Shown: positions 1 to 7,385, numbered from the stretch's first letter. The stretch is DNA of 8,862 nt from Deltaproteobacteria bacterium (GCA_015233285.1 JADFYA010000127.1:1-8862); one strand, 5' to 3'. The notes: generated by a model not told the origin, from the sequence alone. Numbers and translations: made by a program.

Positions 1-363
1 ATCAAGACCATCTTTCTTTGCCGCTACCTGGGCTCCGAAGAGATACGCCGTGAAGTAAACGAGGGTCTCAATATGGTCGAGAGTTGGAACAGCACCAACG
101 GATTTATTTTTTACGGCAAAAGCGGGGAGCTATCCACAAACCGCCAGGAGAACCAAGAAACAGGGCTTCTGTGCCTACACCTGCTCCAAGCCTGCATGGT
201 CTACATCAACACCTTGATGATTCAGCAGGTCCTATCCGACGCAATTTGGTCGAATAAAATGACAATACGGGATCGGGCTGCCCTGAACCCACTCATAACA
301 CTCCACATAAATCCCTATGGACGTTTTGAATTAAACATGGAGACTCGGCTGACACTGGCTTAA
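1..363 (+). CDS. tnpA: Tn3-family transposase, C-terminal fragment (5' end outside window)
   Basis: This is the last 120 codons of a Tn3-family DDE transposase, which carries out replicative transposition between 38-bp inverted repeats. The frame is open from base 1 and has no start codon of its own; the ATG at 73 is internal. Conserved family blocks are visible: [20 protein letters not shown] at residues 5-24 of the fragment, then [40 protein letters not shown] and near the end NPYGRFEL. Full-length members are about 950-1000 aa, so roughly seven eighths of the protein lies to the left. The third acidic residue of the catalytic triad should lie in this C-terminal part, but I do not assign it. 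The C-terminus looks intact, ending shortly after the NPYG block as in relatives. Oddly, the terminal inverted repeat that usually follows tnpA closely is not found in the next 580 bases. Confidence 0.93.
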   Translation: MKTIFLCRYLGSEEIRREVNEGLNMVESWNSTNGFIFYGKSGELSTNRQENQETGLLCLHLLQACMVYINTLMIQQVLSDAIWSNKMTIRDRAALNPLITLHINPYGRFELNMETRLTLA

Positions 364-443
364 CCTCTTAATGAGCAGGACAACATATGTTTATTATTCA
401 ATAAATAGACAATCTGCGGCTGGTTGTAAGAATGTTGGGTTTA

Positions 444-464
444 CCCCGATTCCCGGGGCTTTTT
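444..464 (+). terminator. Probable rho-independent terminator downstream of tnpA
   Basis: A 5-bp all-GC stem (CCCCG at 444-448, CGGGG at 454-458) with a 5-base loop ATTCC is followed by C and five T's at 460-464. It lies 80 bases after the transposase stop on the same strand and would end its transcript before the convergent kinase operon. The stem is short but GC-only. No function is shown beyond the shape. Confidence 0.6.
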
Positions 465-615
465 CAGTCCGATAATCTAGGTTATGTTAACTTGATCTGA
501 TAACTCACAGAACCAACAGCCAAATATCCTTATAATGCTTTTTGGGCCTTTGCTACTCACGGGCCGTTTTGATCGACCGGATATTCCCACTTAATGTGGT
601 TTCAAAAATGCGATG

Positions 616-633
616 ATTGCAGTTCGCTGCAAT
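616..633. repeat. Perfect 7-bp hairpin with TTCG loop
   Basis: ATTGCAG (616-622) and CTGCAAT (627-633) are exact reverse complements around TTCG. Read on the minus strand, the stem is followed after a few bases by CGCATTTTTG, so it could serve as a distant, weak terminator for the kinase operon that ends at 946. The gap before the T run makes this uncertain. Confidence 0.35.
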
Positions 634-913
634 TAGATTTGCTTACCCCTGACTGAAAAAATGGTTTAAGAAAACGCTGTGGCCACTACGACCGCCGACC
701 GGTTCGCTCGTGACTAAGAGGCCCTTGATCTGGGAGGAACAAGTTATAGAAAAAAGTTAAACAGTCCCATCTCATTAAGATTAACAGACAATATTCTTTA
801 ACTGGAAGATTTAATAGATAGAATAGCTCCTCGAAAATTGGGCGGTATGCTATTGGTTTGCCCTGATCATAGAGTGGTATAATTTTGAACCGACGATTTT
901 GGTATACTTCCTG

Positions 914-931
914 ACCGGCGGTAACACCGGC
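914..931 (-). terminator. Weak hairpin just past the end of the kinase operon
   Basis: The plus-strand sequence ACCGGCGGTAACACCGGC folds into a stem of about seven pairs, including two G-T wobbles, around a 4-base loop, 15 bases beyond the operon's last stop codon. No T run follows on the minus strand, so it is not a classical intrinsic terminator. It may only mark or stabilise the transcript end. Confidence 0.25.
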
Positions 932-945
932 CTCTCGTTTGGGAT

Positions 946-2997
946 CTATTTTTCGTCCAGTATTGAACGAACGACTTCCAGCAGTTGATGATTATTATAT
1001 GGCTTGTTGACGAACCCCTTTGCCCCGGCCGCAACGGCGTTCTTGCCTGGACCATCGGCGGAATACCCGCTGGCGATGATGACCTTTATCGACGGGTCAA
1101 GACCCAAGAGGCCTTCGAGGCATTGCTTACCACCCATCTCAGGCATAATCAGATCCAGGATGACCAGGGTTATCTCCTCGCCTCGTGTCTGGTACACATC
1201 CAGGGCCTCTTTGCCATTGGAGGCCTTGATCACCTGGTAACCGGCCTTGGTTAAGAGTACGTAACCGAGTTCGCGAATGAACTCTTCGTCATCCACCAGC
1301 AGGATGGTCTCAGTTCCACCTTTCGGCATCTTCCTTTCTCTGGCTTCTTTTTCCTCCTCATCCGAAATGAGCGCGGGGAAATAGATCTTGAAGGTGGTCC
1401 CTTGTCCTATTTCGCTGTAACACATTATATGACCACCGTGCTGTTTCATGATTCCGTGGACCATTGACAGGCCAAGCCCAGTTCCTTCGCCGACGCCTTT
1501 GGTCGTGTAAAACGGCTCAAAGATGTGCTCTAGGGTGTCGTTATCCATCCCGGTGCCGCTATCCGTAACCATCAATCGAACGTAGCGGCCGCGTTTGACG
1601 TCAAAATGCGTTTTCGTATACTCCTCGTCGAAGGTGAAGTTGGCGGTTTCGATGGTCAATTTGCCTCCATCAGGCATGGCGTCCCGGGCATTTACCATAA
1701 GGTTCATCAGGATCTGGTCCACCTGGGTCGGATTGGCATTGATCGCGGCCAAATCCTCGGCCAGCAAGATCTGGATGTTGATCATCTTGGGGATGGTTCT
1801 TTCAATCATTTTCCGCAGTTCACTGATGCGGGAATTCAGGTTCAGGGGCTGAAGTTCGATCTCCGTCTTCCGGCTGAAGGTGAGCAGTCCCCGGACCAGA
1901 TCGGCTCCCCGCTTTGCGGATTCGTGTATCTTCGTTAGATCAGGCCGGTAACGTTCAGGCAATTCTTTATCGATGAGAATGAACTCCGAGTATCCCAACG
2001 CCACCTGCAAGATATTGTTGAAATCGTGAGCGATGCCTCCGGCCATGGTCCCGATTGCTTCCATCTTTTGAGCTTGAAAAAGTTGCTTTTGGAGAATTCG
2101 TAGTTGGGTTACATCCCGAATGACGGCTAGACTGACCTTACCCCAGATAGGATCATCCCACGAGATTGCGTCGAGGAGCACGTTAAGAATAGTCCCGTCT
2201 TTCTTTACGTACTCATAAGGCACCTCGTTGGCTTCGCCGACCGTCCAGAATAATTCGATGACATTTCTAAGTGTGGCCCTTGATCCGGAGGTCATGATCG
2301 ATTCAATGCTGGCCCCGATGATTTCAGCCCGATCATACCCTAATGTTTCGAGCCATTTCTTGTTGACATTCCTAATAATCGAACTCTGGTCTATAGAATG
2401 CATCATCACGGGAGTGTCATCGTAAATCCGGCGAAAACGATTTTCACTATTTCTTAGTTCCGCTTCGGCCTGTCGCCGGAGGACGATTTCCTTCTGCAAG
2501 GCCCGGTTGGCTTGCTCCAACTCGAGGACCTTTTTCTCCAGCTTGTGAATCAGAACTTCGCTGTATTCTTTGAGCAAACCCACTTCATGACCTTCCGGTG
2601 CCCGGTGTGGGGGCAATTCATCGGCGGATTTTTTGGATAAAACCTCCAGGATCCGGGCCATGAACGGTTCCGGCTCAACGGGTTTGATGATGAAGGCGTC
2701 CGCCCCCAGGTCCAGGGCTAAGCGTTCGTCCTTGGGCTCGGTGTAGGTGGCGGTATAAACAATGAAGGGAATCGTTTTGAGGCGGTCATCGGCCTTCCAT
2801 TGACGCAGGAGCGTGTACCCGTCCATAACCGGCATCAGCAGGTCGGAGATGATCAGGTCAGGCAGTGCCTCTCGGGCTTTAATCAGCGCCTCAGCGCCGT
2901 GGCGGGCTTCGTCTACGACACAACTGTGACCTTGCAGGAGGACACGCAGCAGGTAGAGGTTCTCTTGCTTGTCGTCCACAATAAGGGCGCGGATCAT
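946..2997 (-). CDS. Hybrid response regulator/histidine kinase: REC-PAS-HisKA-HATPase-REC
   Basis: A 683-aa soluble phosphorelay protein with no membrane segment. The N-terminal receiver (about 3-120) has acidic D8/D9, phospho-acceptor D52 (SDLLMPVMDG), T82 and K105. A linker/coiled coil (about 140-185, rich in E, L, K and R) leads to a PAS domain (about 183-300). The kinase core has H324 in AGGIAHDFNNIL, N-box around N432/N436, G1 box DSGTGM (479-484), F-box FEPF and G2 box GEGTGLGL (503-510). A C-terminal receiver (about 563-681) has D569/D570, acceptor D615 (LDLIMPEMGG), S643 and K665. All expected catalytic residues are present. The start is set by a strong Shine-Dalgarno sequence, GAGGAGG at 3005-3011, 7 bases before the ATG; the ATG overlaps the stop of the upstream receiver gene (ATGA). 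The N-terminal receiver suggests control by another kinase, probably the one encoded upstream. No DNA-binding or HPt output is present. The signal and target are unknown. Confidence 0.95.
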   Translation of the reverse strand: MIRALIVDDKQENLYLLRVLLQGHSCVVDEARHGAEALIKAREALPDLIISDLLMPVMDGYTLLRQWKADDRLKTIPFIVYTATYTEPKDERLALDLGADAFIIKPVEPEPFMARILEVLSKKSADELPPHRAPEGHEVGLLKEYSEVLIHKLEKKVLELEQANRALQKEIVLRRQAEAELRNSENRFRRIYDDTPVMMHSIDQSSIIRNVNKKWLETLGYDRAEIIGASIESIMTSGSRATLRNVIELFWTVGEANEVPYEYVKKDGTILNVLLDAISWDDPIWGKVSLAVIRDVTQLRILQKQLFQAQKMEAIGTMAGGIAHDFNNILQVALGYSEFILIDKELPERYRPDLTKIHESAKRGADLVRGLLTFSRKTEIELQPLNLNSRISELRKMIERTIPKMINIQILLAEDLAAINANPTQVDQILMNLMVNARDAMPDGGKLTIETANFTFDEEYTKTHFDVKRGRYVRLMVTDSGTGMDNDTLEHIFEPFYTTKGVGEGTGLGLSMVHGIMKQHGGHIMCYSEIGQGTTFKIYFPALISDEEEKEARERKMPKGGTETILLVDDEEFIRELGYVLLTKAGYQVIKASNGKEALDVYQTRGEEITLVILDLIMPEMGGKQCLEGLLGLDPSIKVIIASGYSADGPGKNAVAAGAKGFVNKPYNNHQLLEVVRSILDEK

Positions 2998-3383
2998 GGG
3001 GTTGCCTCCTCACCGGGCGAGCCAAGAAAGCGCTCGACTTCGGCTACGAACGTCTCCGGATTGATGGGTTTCTCGATGTAGCCTTCCGCTCCTGCGGCTA
3101 AGACCTTTTCTTTGTCGCCGACCATGGCATAGGATGTAACCGCGACGATGGGAGTCGATTTGAATCGGGGATCGCTTTTTAAAGCGCGGGCCACGGCGTA
3201 ACCGTCCATCCCCGGCAACTGGATGTCGAGCAAGATCAAGTCGGGGCTGACTTTGGCGGCTAATTCCAGGCCCAGCGAACCGGACACTGCGGAAACGACT
3301 TTATGGCCGCGCTGCTCCAGGAGGAAGGTCAGCAGATAGCGGTTTTGCTCATTGTCTTCGATAAGAAGTATTCTTGCTTTCAT
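2994..3383 (-). CDS. Single-domain response regulator (CheY/DivK-like receiver)
   Basis: A 129-aa protein made only of a receiver domain. It has acidic E9/D10 ([13 protein letters not shown]), phospho-acceptor D53 ([13 protein letters not shown]), T83 in AVTSYA and K105 in YIEKPI, all at canonical spacing, so it should accept a phosphoryl group from a histidine kinase and release it or pass it on. The IQLPGMDG and [18 protein letters not shown] motifs are typical of the DivK-like receivers often found beside multi-sensor kinases. The gene is the middle of three: its ATG overlaps the stop of the 1105-aa kinase gene by 4 bases (ATGA at 3380-3383) and its stop overlaps the start of the hybrid kinase by 4 bases, so the three are probably translationally coupled. 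AAGGA sits about 12 bases before the ATG. It has no output domain and likely acts by protein contact or as a phosphate shuttle or sink. Confidence 0.93.
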   Translation of the reverse strand: MKARILLIEDNEQNRYLLTFLLEQRGHKVVSAVSGSLGLELAAKVSPDLILLDIQLPGMDGYAVARALKSDPRFKSTPIVAVTSYAMVGDKEKVLAAGAEGYIEKPINPETFVAEVERFLGSPGEEATP

Positions 3384-6300
3384 GAGTTGCTTGATCCTTG
3401 TAGCGGAAAGGTGAAGCTAAACGTGCTGCCTTTGGCCCACGTACTTTCGGCGCTGATATCGCCGCCCATCAACTCGGCCAGGCGTCGGCAAATGGCCAGG
3501 CCCAGGCCGGTCCCATCGTAATTTCGTGACAGACCGGATTCAATCTGCCGGAAAGGTTGAAACAAGGTCTTGAGATCATCGGACTTTATTCCTATCCCGG
3601 TGTCGGAGACGCAGAGCCGGACGGCGGTCTGCCCGGTCATCCCTTCCGGGGACTTGAAATCATAAACCAGTTCGGCCTTTAGCGCGACTTCGCCGTTATC
3701 GGTGAACTTGATGGCATTATTAAGCAAATTGAGTAGAATCTGTTCGACGCGGCGCTGGTCACCGACGGCTTCGTCAAGCCCAAGCCCGATTTGGGCCCGC
3801 AGAGCCAGACCTTTCTTTTCAGCCAGCGGGGTGACGATGCCTAAGACCTTGTTGATAGATGCACCCAGGTCGAACCGCTCTCTGGCCACTTCGAGTTGCC
3901 CCGCTTCGATCTTGGAGATGTCGAGCACATCGTTGATGAGGGCCAGCAAGTGGCGGGAGCTGGACCGGACCATTTCGAGCTGCTTGCTCTGTTCCGGATT
4001 CAACGGCCCGGCCAGCCCTTGCAGGATGATGCCGGTGAAGCCGATAATTGAGTTGAGCGGCGTGCGCAGTTCATGCGACATATTGGCCAGGAATGCAGAT
4101 TTGATATGGTCGGCCGCCTCGGCCCGCTCCTTGGCCTGGGCCAGTTCCCCGGTCCGCTCGGCCACGATCTGCTCCAACTCCACCGCGTGCCGGTGAGAGG
4201 CCTCGTAAAGTTGGGAATTCTCAATGGCCAGGGCTAGCTGTCCGGTAACGGTTTCCAGGAGGCTCAGTCTGTGCTCCGATGGTTTAATTTCGGTGCGGGT
4301 GAACAGACATAATACGCCGACGCACCGGTTGGCCGTGACCAACGGGTAGGCTGCATGGAAATTAATCAGGTCTCCGCGAGTGGATTCCAATGTCGCGTAG
4401 GCCAGGACTTCCTCGCGGTTGCGCAGGATCACCGGCTTTAAGGTCCGGGCACACTCACCACACAGGCAGTCCCCTACCCTCACACTGCTGGTGACCAGGT
4501 CCGGGTTAGCCGCGTTGGAGACGGCCCTGGAGGCGGTCAATTCCAGTACTTCATCCGGTGCCACCAAACAGACCGTGCCACCCTCCAACCCGACCAGGTC
4601 CAGGGCCTCGTTCAACACCTGGTCTAGGACCGCCTTAAGATCCAGAAAGCCGGTGACGGCCGAAACAATCCGGTTGATGGCGCGCAGCTCCTCGTTCCTC
4701 TCCTTGAGTTCATCCTGGGCCTGTTTGAGTTCCGTGATGTCCATTCCAATGCTCAGGACCTCAACAATGTTTCCCTGGTCATCCGGCACTATTTTATTGG
4801 TCCAGGCTATCAGAACGTGCTCTCCGTTGCGCCGCATGTTCTCATTGACGTTTTGTTCAAACGCCTTGGGATCAGCCAGAATCCGATCCATCAGCGGACC
4901 CAGGTCACGGCCCGTATTGTCCTTTATGGGGACGATCGTGCCGATCACATGGCGTCCGATAATCTCCTCATAAGAGTAACCAAAGAATTCTTGACCGAAC
5001 TCGTTTAAAAAGGTTATCTTTCCCTCCCGGGTCCAGCGCAGAATGATGCTGCAAGCATGCTCGACCAGCTCACGATACTTTCGTTCGCTCTCCACCAGCC
5101 GTTCTTCGGCCTGCTCGTGCTCAACATGGGCGCGTAACGCGGTGATACCGTAGGCCAGGTCATCGGCCAGTTCAGTCAACAACCTGACTTCCTCATCACC
5201 GAAGGCGTCCGGCTCGCCGGCATACACATTCAACGCCCCGAAAACACGGTTGTCACGCTTCAGCGGCAGGGCTACGGAAGAGACATAATGCCGCTGCATG
5301 GCCGCTTTGCGCCAAAGTTCAAATGATTGCTCGACGGGGATGTGGCGGGCGACCACGGGCTGCCCGGTCCGGATGGCGGTGCCGGTGGGGCCGCGGCCGG
5401 CCTCGGTGTGATCCCAAGTTATGTGGGCTGCGTCGAGGTATCCGTTTTCAAAGCCGGCCTGGGCAATCGGGCGCACTGTCTTGGATTCATCCTGCTCAGC
5501 CAGGCCGAACCAGGCCATGTGATAGCCGCCTTGCTCGACCAGAATCCGGCAAACGCTGGCCACGAGGGTGGTTTCATCCTGAGTCCGGATCAGGGCCTGA
5601 TTGCATTCGGTCAACGTCCTTAAGGCCCGGTTCAAACGCTGCAATTCCGCCTCGGTCCGCTTGCGGTCGGTAACATCCTCCAACGTAATCAGGTGTTCGC
5701 CTGTCCGGAGCTGGATGGGCCTGAAAAACACATCCTTTCTGGTCCCATCACCGCATGTGACTGTGAAGACTCTCGGCCGCTGGGTCCCAGGTCTGGCCTC
5801 ATGCATATCGCTGATCCAGGTTGCGATCACCTCTTTCCGGTAGCCTGAGTCGGGATAGGCCCTTCTCATCCAGGCCGCCACATCAGGAAAATCTTCCGGA
5901 TCATACCCAAACATATCGGCCACCTGAGGGCTGCAATAGCCAACCGCGCCATCTTCGTTGATGATTATCGTTCCGAACGGCACATTTTCGATAAGGGTCT
6001 GGAACTTCTCCTTGGAACGCTTCTGCTCGCTGATGTCTCTCACCCAGACCTGAATGCCGGGTTCTTCCTCAAAGTGGAACACCTTAGCCCTGATCTCGCC
6101 ATCGAGCCCAGTTCCTTTTTTTGACTGGAGCCGGACTTCACACCGATCGGTTACGGTTTCTCCGCGTAACCGGGCCTGGGCTCTGGCCCGAATCATTGCC
6201 TGGTCTTCCGGGTGATATAGGATCCAGTGGTCCTGGCCAATGAGCTCTTCCGGTTCATAGCCGAGAATTTCATGCAGCCGGTTATTGGCGAAGACTATGG

Positions 6301-6697
6301 TGGTTCCTTTCTGCAAAAAGATTCCGTCGAAACTGTCCTCCACGAGCGCCCGATACCTCTGTTCGCTCTCTCTTAGGGCCTCTTGGGCCTGGTCACGCTC
6401 GCGCCCGCGGCGGTGGATCTTCCAGGCACCCACCCCGAGCAACAACAGAACCAAACCCCAGATAGCGCTTTGAACAAGCAGTTCCTCTCTCTGGTAAAGG
6501 CGGACCAGGGACATAACCATCCGGTCAATATGACTCAGGTTCAACCACAATACCGGTACGACCCCAAGCACCCAGACGACCGGGAGCGCCCAGATCCATG
6601 GTCTATGCGGCCTCCGACCTGCACCCGGGGGCACAAGAAAACGGATTGCATCGCGAGCAGTAATGGCCAACCGATGTTTTTTATTGGTTAATTTCAT
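3380..6697 (-). CDS. Membrane PAS/GAF multi-sensor histidine kinase
   Basis: An 1105-aa sensor kinase, first gene of the operon. Two membrane helices near the N-terminus (about 33-54 and 74-93) enclose only about 20 residues, so there is no large extracytoplasmic domain and sensing is probably cytoplasmic or within the membrane. Then come PAS1 (about 110-225), PAS2 (230-347), GAF1 (355-525), PAS3 (535-658), GAF2 (675-832), a coiled coil (835-865), HisKA with phosphorylated H875 ([18 protein letters not shown]) and HATPase_c with N-box N990/N994, DTGIGI (1032-1037), FQPF (1046-1049) and GTGLGL (1062-1067). There is no attached receiver, so the partner is likely the adjacent free receiver and/or the downstream hybrid. 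GAF2 has a CLCGEC motif (744-749). The start is the only one available: the frame upstream reaches a TGA 12 codons earlier with no ATG, GTG or TTG between. The ribosome site is weak (GGA 5 bases before the ATG). The ligand is unknown. Confidence 0.94.
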   Translation of the reverse strand: MKLTNKKHRLAITARDAIRFLVPPGAGRRPHRPWIWALPVVWVLGVVPVLWLNLSHIDRMVMSLVRLYQREELLVQSAIWGLVLLLLGVGAWKIHRRGRERDQAQEALRESEQRYRALVEDSFDGIFLQKGTTIVFANNRLHEILGYEPEELIGQDHWILYHPEDQAMIRARAQARLRGETVTDRCEVRLQSKKGTGLDGEIRAKVFHFEEEPGIQVWVRDISEQKRSKEKFQTLIENVPFGTIIINEDGAVGYCSPQVADMFGYDPEDFPDVAAWMRRAYPDSGYRKEVIATWISDMHEARPGTQRPRVFTVTCGDGTRKDVFFRPIQLRTGEHLITLEDVTDRKRTEAELQRLNRALRTLTECNQALIRTQDETTLVASVCRILVEQGGYHMAWFGLAEQDESKTVRPIAQAGFENGYLDAAHITWDHTEAGRGPTGTAIRTGQPVVARHIPVEQSFELWRKAAMQRHYVSSVALPLKRDNRVFGALNVYAGEPDAFGDEEVRLLTELADDLAYGITALRAHVEHEQAEERLVESERKYRELVEHACSIILRWTREGKITFLNEFGQEFFGYSYEEIIGRHVIGTIVPIKDNTGRDLGPLMDRILADPKAFEQNVNENMRRNGEHVLIAWTNKIVPDDQGNIVEVLSIGMDITELKQAQDELKERNEELRAINRIVSAVTGFLDLKAVLDQVLNEALDLVGLEGGTVCLVAPDEVLELTASRAVSNAANPDLVTSSVRVGDCLCGECARTLKPVILRNREEVLAYATLESTRGDLINFHAAYPLVTANRCVGVLCLFTRTEIKPSEHRLSLLETVTGQLALAIENSQLYEASHRHAVELEQIVAERTGELAQAKERAEAADHIKSAFLANMSHELRTPLNSIIGFTGIILQGLAGPLNPEQSKQLEMVRSSSRHLLALINDVLDISKIEAGQLEVARERFDLGASINKVLGIVTPLAEKKGLALRAQIGLGLDEAVGDQRRVEQILLNLLNNAIKFTDNGEVALKAELVYDFKSPEGMTGQTAVRLCVSDTGIGIKSDDLKTLFQPFRQIESGLSRNYDGTGLGLAICRRLAELMGGDISAESTWAKGSTFSFTFPLQGSSNS

Positions 6698-6716
6698 TAG
6701 ATTCCGTTTTCTGCCA

Positions 6717-6738
6717 CGATCAAAAGGCGATCAAAAGG
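6717..6738. repeat. Tandem 11-bp repeat CGATCAAAAGG x2 before the kinase start
   Basis: Two exact adjacent copies of CGATCAAAAGG lie 20-41 bases upstream of the kinase ATG. The 11-base period is about one helical turn, which fits a two-site operator or leader element, but chance duplication by slippage is possible. The second copy also supplies the in-frame TGA that fixes the kinase start. Confidence 0.6.
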
Positions 6739-6798
6739 GCTTTGGGGATAGGCGACAGCCGCATGGCTCCCTGGCGTCTTTTGGACCATCGGGTAACA

Positions 6799-6814
6799 GG
6801 GGTTGTAAGCCCAA
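6799..6814. repeat. 16-bp repeat, copy 1 (GGGGTTGTAAGCCCAA)
   Basis: It matches the copy at 6957-6972 at 14 of 16 positions, in the same orientation. Each copy is a rough inverted repeat (GGG...CCC), as operators often are. Both lie in the leader of the kinase operon, 158 bases apart. Confidence 0.45.
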
Positions 6815-6956
6815 CTCCACGAAATTTTTATGGGGCCAAAATCATCCCTGCCCAAATGGCCTCCAAGTCAATCGGGTGCGGCTTTGCAGAGCAGTCTGTG
6901 TCTCAGAAGTGTTTTTAGTGCGTTCTCAAAACTCGGTTATCCAGGGCGGTCAATAT

Positions 6957-6972
6957 GGGGTTCTGAGCCCAA
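6957..6972. repeat. 16-bp repeat, copy 2 (GGGGTTCTGAGCCCAA)
   Basis: Partner of the repeat at 6799-6814 with two mismatches. It lies about 30 bases left of res subsite III, just downstream of the promoter-like sequence at 7014-7042 when read leftwards, a position where a bound protein could block or activate transcription. Confidence 0.45.
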
Positions 6973-7002
6973 ACCGACGGAATTCGTCCAATGCGCCTAA
7001 AA

Positions 7003-7121
7003 TGTCAGAATGAAATCTGTGACCTTTCGCTGCACGTGTCAATAAATGACATAATTAACTCTATTCTGACGCTGTGGAATGGCCAATCCTGACATCAGGT
7101 TAAGGTATACTTCAATCTGAC
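7003..7121 (-). other. Tn3/Tn21-type res site (subsites III-II-I), resolvase gene missing
   Basis: Three dyad-like subsites can be drawn. Subsite I (7094-7121, 28 bp) has half-sites TCAGGTTAAGG and CTTCAATCTGA around a central GTATAC. Subsite II is 34 bp (7037-7070), bounded by TGTCA and CTGAC. Subsite III is about 25 bp (7003-7027), with TGTCA and GTGAC. The I-II spacer is 23 bases. These lengths match the 28/34/25 pattern of Tn3-family res sites, and the sequence resembles the Tn21/Tn501 group from memory. Subsite III normally faces tnpR, so a resolvase gene should begin left of 7003 on the minus strand. It is absent and the kinase operon lies there instead. This site is the natural substrate for resolving cointegrates and a possible target for recombination with related elements. 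Confidence 0.72.
7014..7042 (-). promoter_or_regulatory. Promoter-like sequence inside res, pointing into the kinase operon
   Basis: On the minus strand a consensus -35 box TTGACA (complement of 7037-7042) is followed after exactly 17 bases by CAGATT (complement of 7014-7019), a 3/6 match to the -10 consensus. In Tn3-family elements the resolvase promoter overlaps res in just this way and is repressed by resolvase. Here the next gene in that direction is the 1105-aa kinase, with a leader of about 310 bases. Inferred from sequence only. Confidence 0.45.
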
Positions 7122-7127
7122 AATATC

Positions 7128-7165
7128 CTTAGCGTGCTATTTTTTCCGTTTCGTGAGGTGACCCC
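7128..7165. mobile_element. 38-bp terminal inverted repeat of a Tn3-family transposon (outer end at 7165)
   Basis: The reverse complement starts GGGGTCACCTCACGAAACGG and ends TAGCACGCTAAG. It is exactly 38 bp with the GGGGTC outer end, the central GGAAAA block and the ACGCTAAG inner end of Tn3/Tn21-group repeats. The GGGG lies on the right, so the element extends to the left, over the res site 6 bases away and the kinase operon. The 5 bases outside (ATAGA, 7166-7170) would be one copy of the target duplication. The matching left repeat is not in this window. Confidence 0.85.
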
Positions 7166-7370
7166 ATAGAGTGTATTTTGGGGGTTGCTAAGCACGGGGA
7201 GTAGGAGACTCGTGGCGTTTGCCTGCGTATCCATATCCGTCCATATCCGCAACTATAGACGTTAAGAAAAAGATTTTGGATATGGCATGGGGCAAATCCA
7301 GGCAGGCAGGGAGCCTGCGCCGCCAGAAATACAAATTCTTTTCCTGCAAAGCTATAGCTGCTTAGGTAAG
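7166..7370. other. Intergenic region outside the transposon end, short repeats only
   Basis: No gene is recognised. It holds two tandem copies of TCCATATCCG (7230-7249) and an inverted copy of the core, GGATATGG, at 7278-7285. A 6-bp hairpin, GCAGGC-AGGGA-GCCTGC (7302-7318), lies 70 bases past the mscS stop but is not followed by a T run on either strand. No second Tn3 inverted repeat was found; ACGTTAAG at 7259-7266 looks like an inner end but lacks the GGGG outer end 38 bases away. Confidence 0.55.
7230..7249. repeat. Tandem 10-bp repeat TCCATATCCG x2
   Basis: Two exact copies, about one helical turn apart. The core CCATATCC recurs in inverted form (GGATATGG) at 7278-7285, so an 8-bp stem with a loop of about 30 bases, or a three-site protein-binding cluster, is possible. 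It lies downstream of mscS and has no evident gene to control. Confidence 0.5.
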
Positions 7371-7385
7371 GCCGGTGTATGGGGT
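7371..7385. repeat. 15-bp direct repeat flanking mscS, left copy (GCCGGTGTATGGGGT)
   Basis: It matches the copy at 8186-8200 at 14 of 15 positions in the same orientation. This copy directly abuts the mscS stop codon (7386-7388). The pair brackets the gene closely, as a duplicated insertion target or a homology used for deletion would, though a match of this length elsewhere in 9 kb could arise by chance. Confidence 0.5.

Larger units (their letters stand above)
364..945. other. AT-rich intergenic region between convergent tnpA and kinase operon
   Basis: All frames are broken by frequent stops and I see no recognisable gene, tRNA or transposon end. It holds the terminator at 444-464, a hairpin at 616-633 and a weak hairpin at 914-931. 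A Tn3 end would show a 38-bp block ending CTTAACG- or CTTAGCG-like on one side and CCCC on the other. None is present, although tnpA usually ends close to such a repeat. The stretch may be decayed transposon or host sequence. Confidence 0.6.
6698..7002 (-). promoter_or_regulatory. Leader region of the kinase operon, no gene seen
   Basis: About 305 bases between the kinase start codon and the res site. A plus-strand open frame across it (to about 7013) encodes a low-complexity protein of no recognisable family and overlaps the res site, so I do not call it. This is where the resolvase gene (MxxxGYxRVS-type start) would be expected beside res subsite III, yet no trace of such a protein is visible. 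The region holds a tandem 11-bp repeat (6717-6738) and a pair of 16-bp repeats (6799-6814, 6957-6972). I see no strong sigma-70 promoter inside it. Confidence 0.5.

Noticed and set aside
769..785. CTCATTAAGATTAAC, similar to the half of res subsite II at 8449-8464 (14/16)
   Set aside because: No paired TGAGAC half-site follows at 34 bp and no subsite I is nearby. Such a match level is expected by chance.
867..892. TATAAT at 877-882 as a plus-strand promoter
   Set aside because: The only -35-like words are spaced 14 or 19 bases away, and the transcript would run antisense into the end of the kinase operon with no gene to serve.
901..920. GGTATACTTC identical to the core of res subsite I at 7104-7113, perhaps a second res crossover site
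   Set aside because: Only the 10-mer matches. The flanking half-sites do not fit the TCAGGTT/CTTCAATCTGA pattern at the right distance and no subsites II or III accompany it. Ten-base matches are expected by chance in a window this size.
6663..7013. 116-codon plus-strand open frame over the kinase start and leader
   Set aside because: It overlaps the kinase start antisense and runs into res subsite III. Its protein shows no family motif and looks like translated noncoding DNA.
7229..7266. ACGTTAAG at 7259-7266 as inner end of a Tn3 inverted repeat for the right-hand element
   Set aside because: The sequence 38 bases upstream starts ATCC instead of GGGG, and the middle does not resemble the family.
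7302..7318. GCAGGC hairpin as intrinsic terminator of mscS
   Set aside because: The stem is perfect, but no T run follows on either strand.
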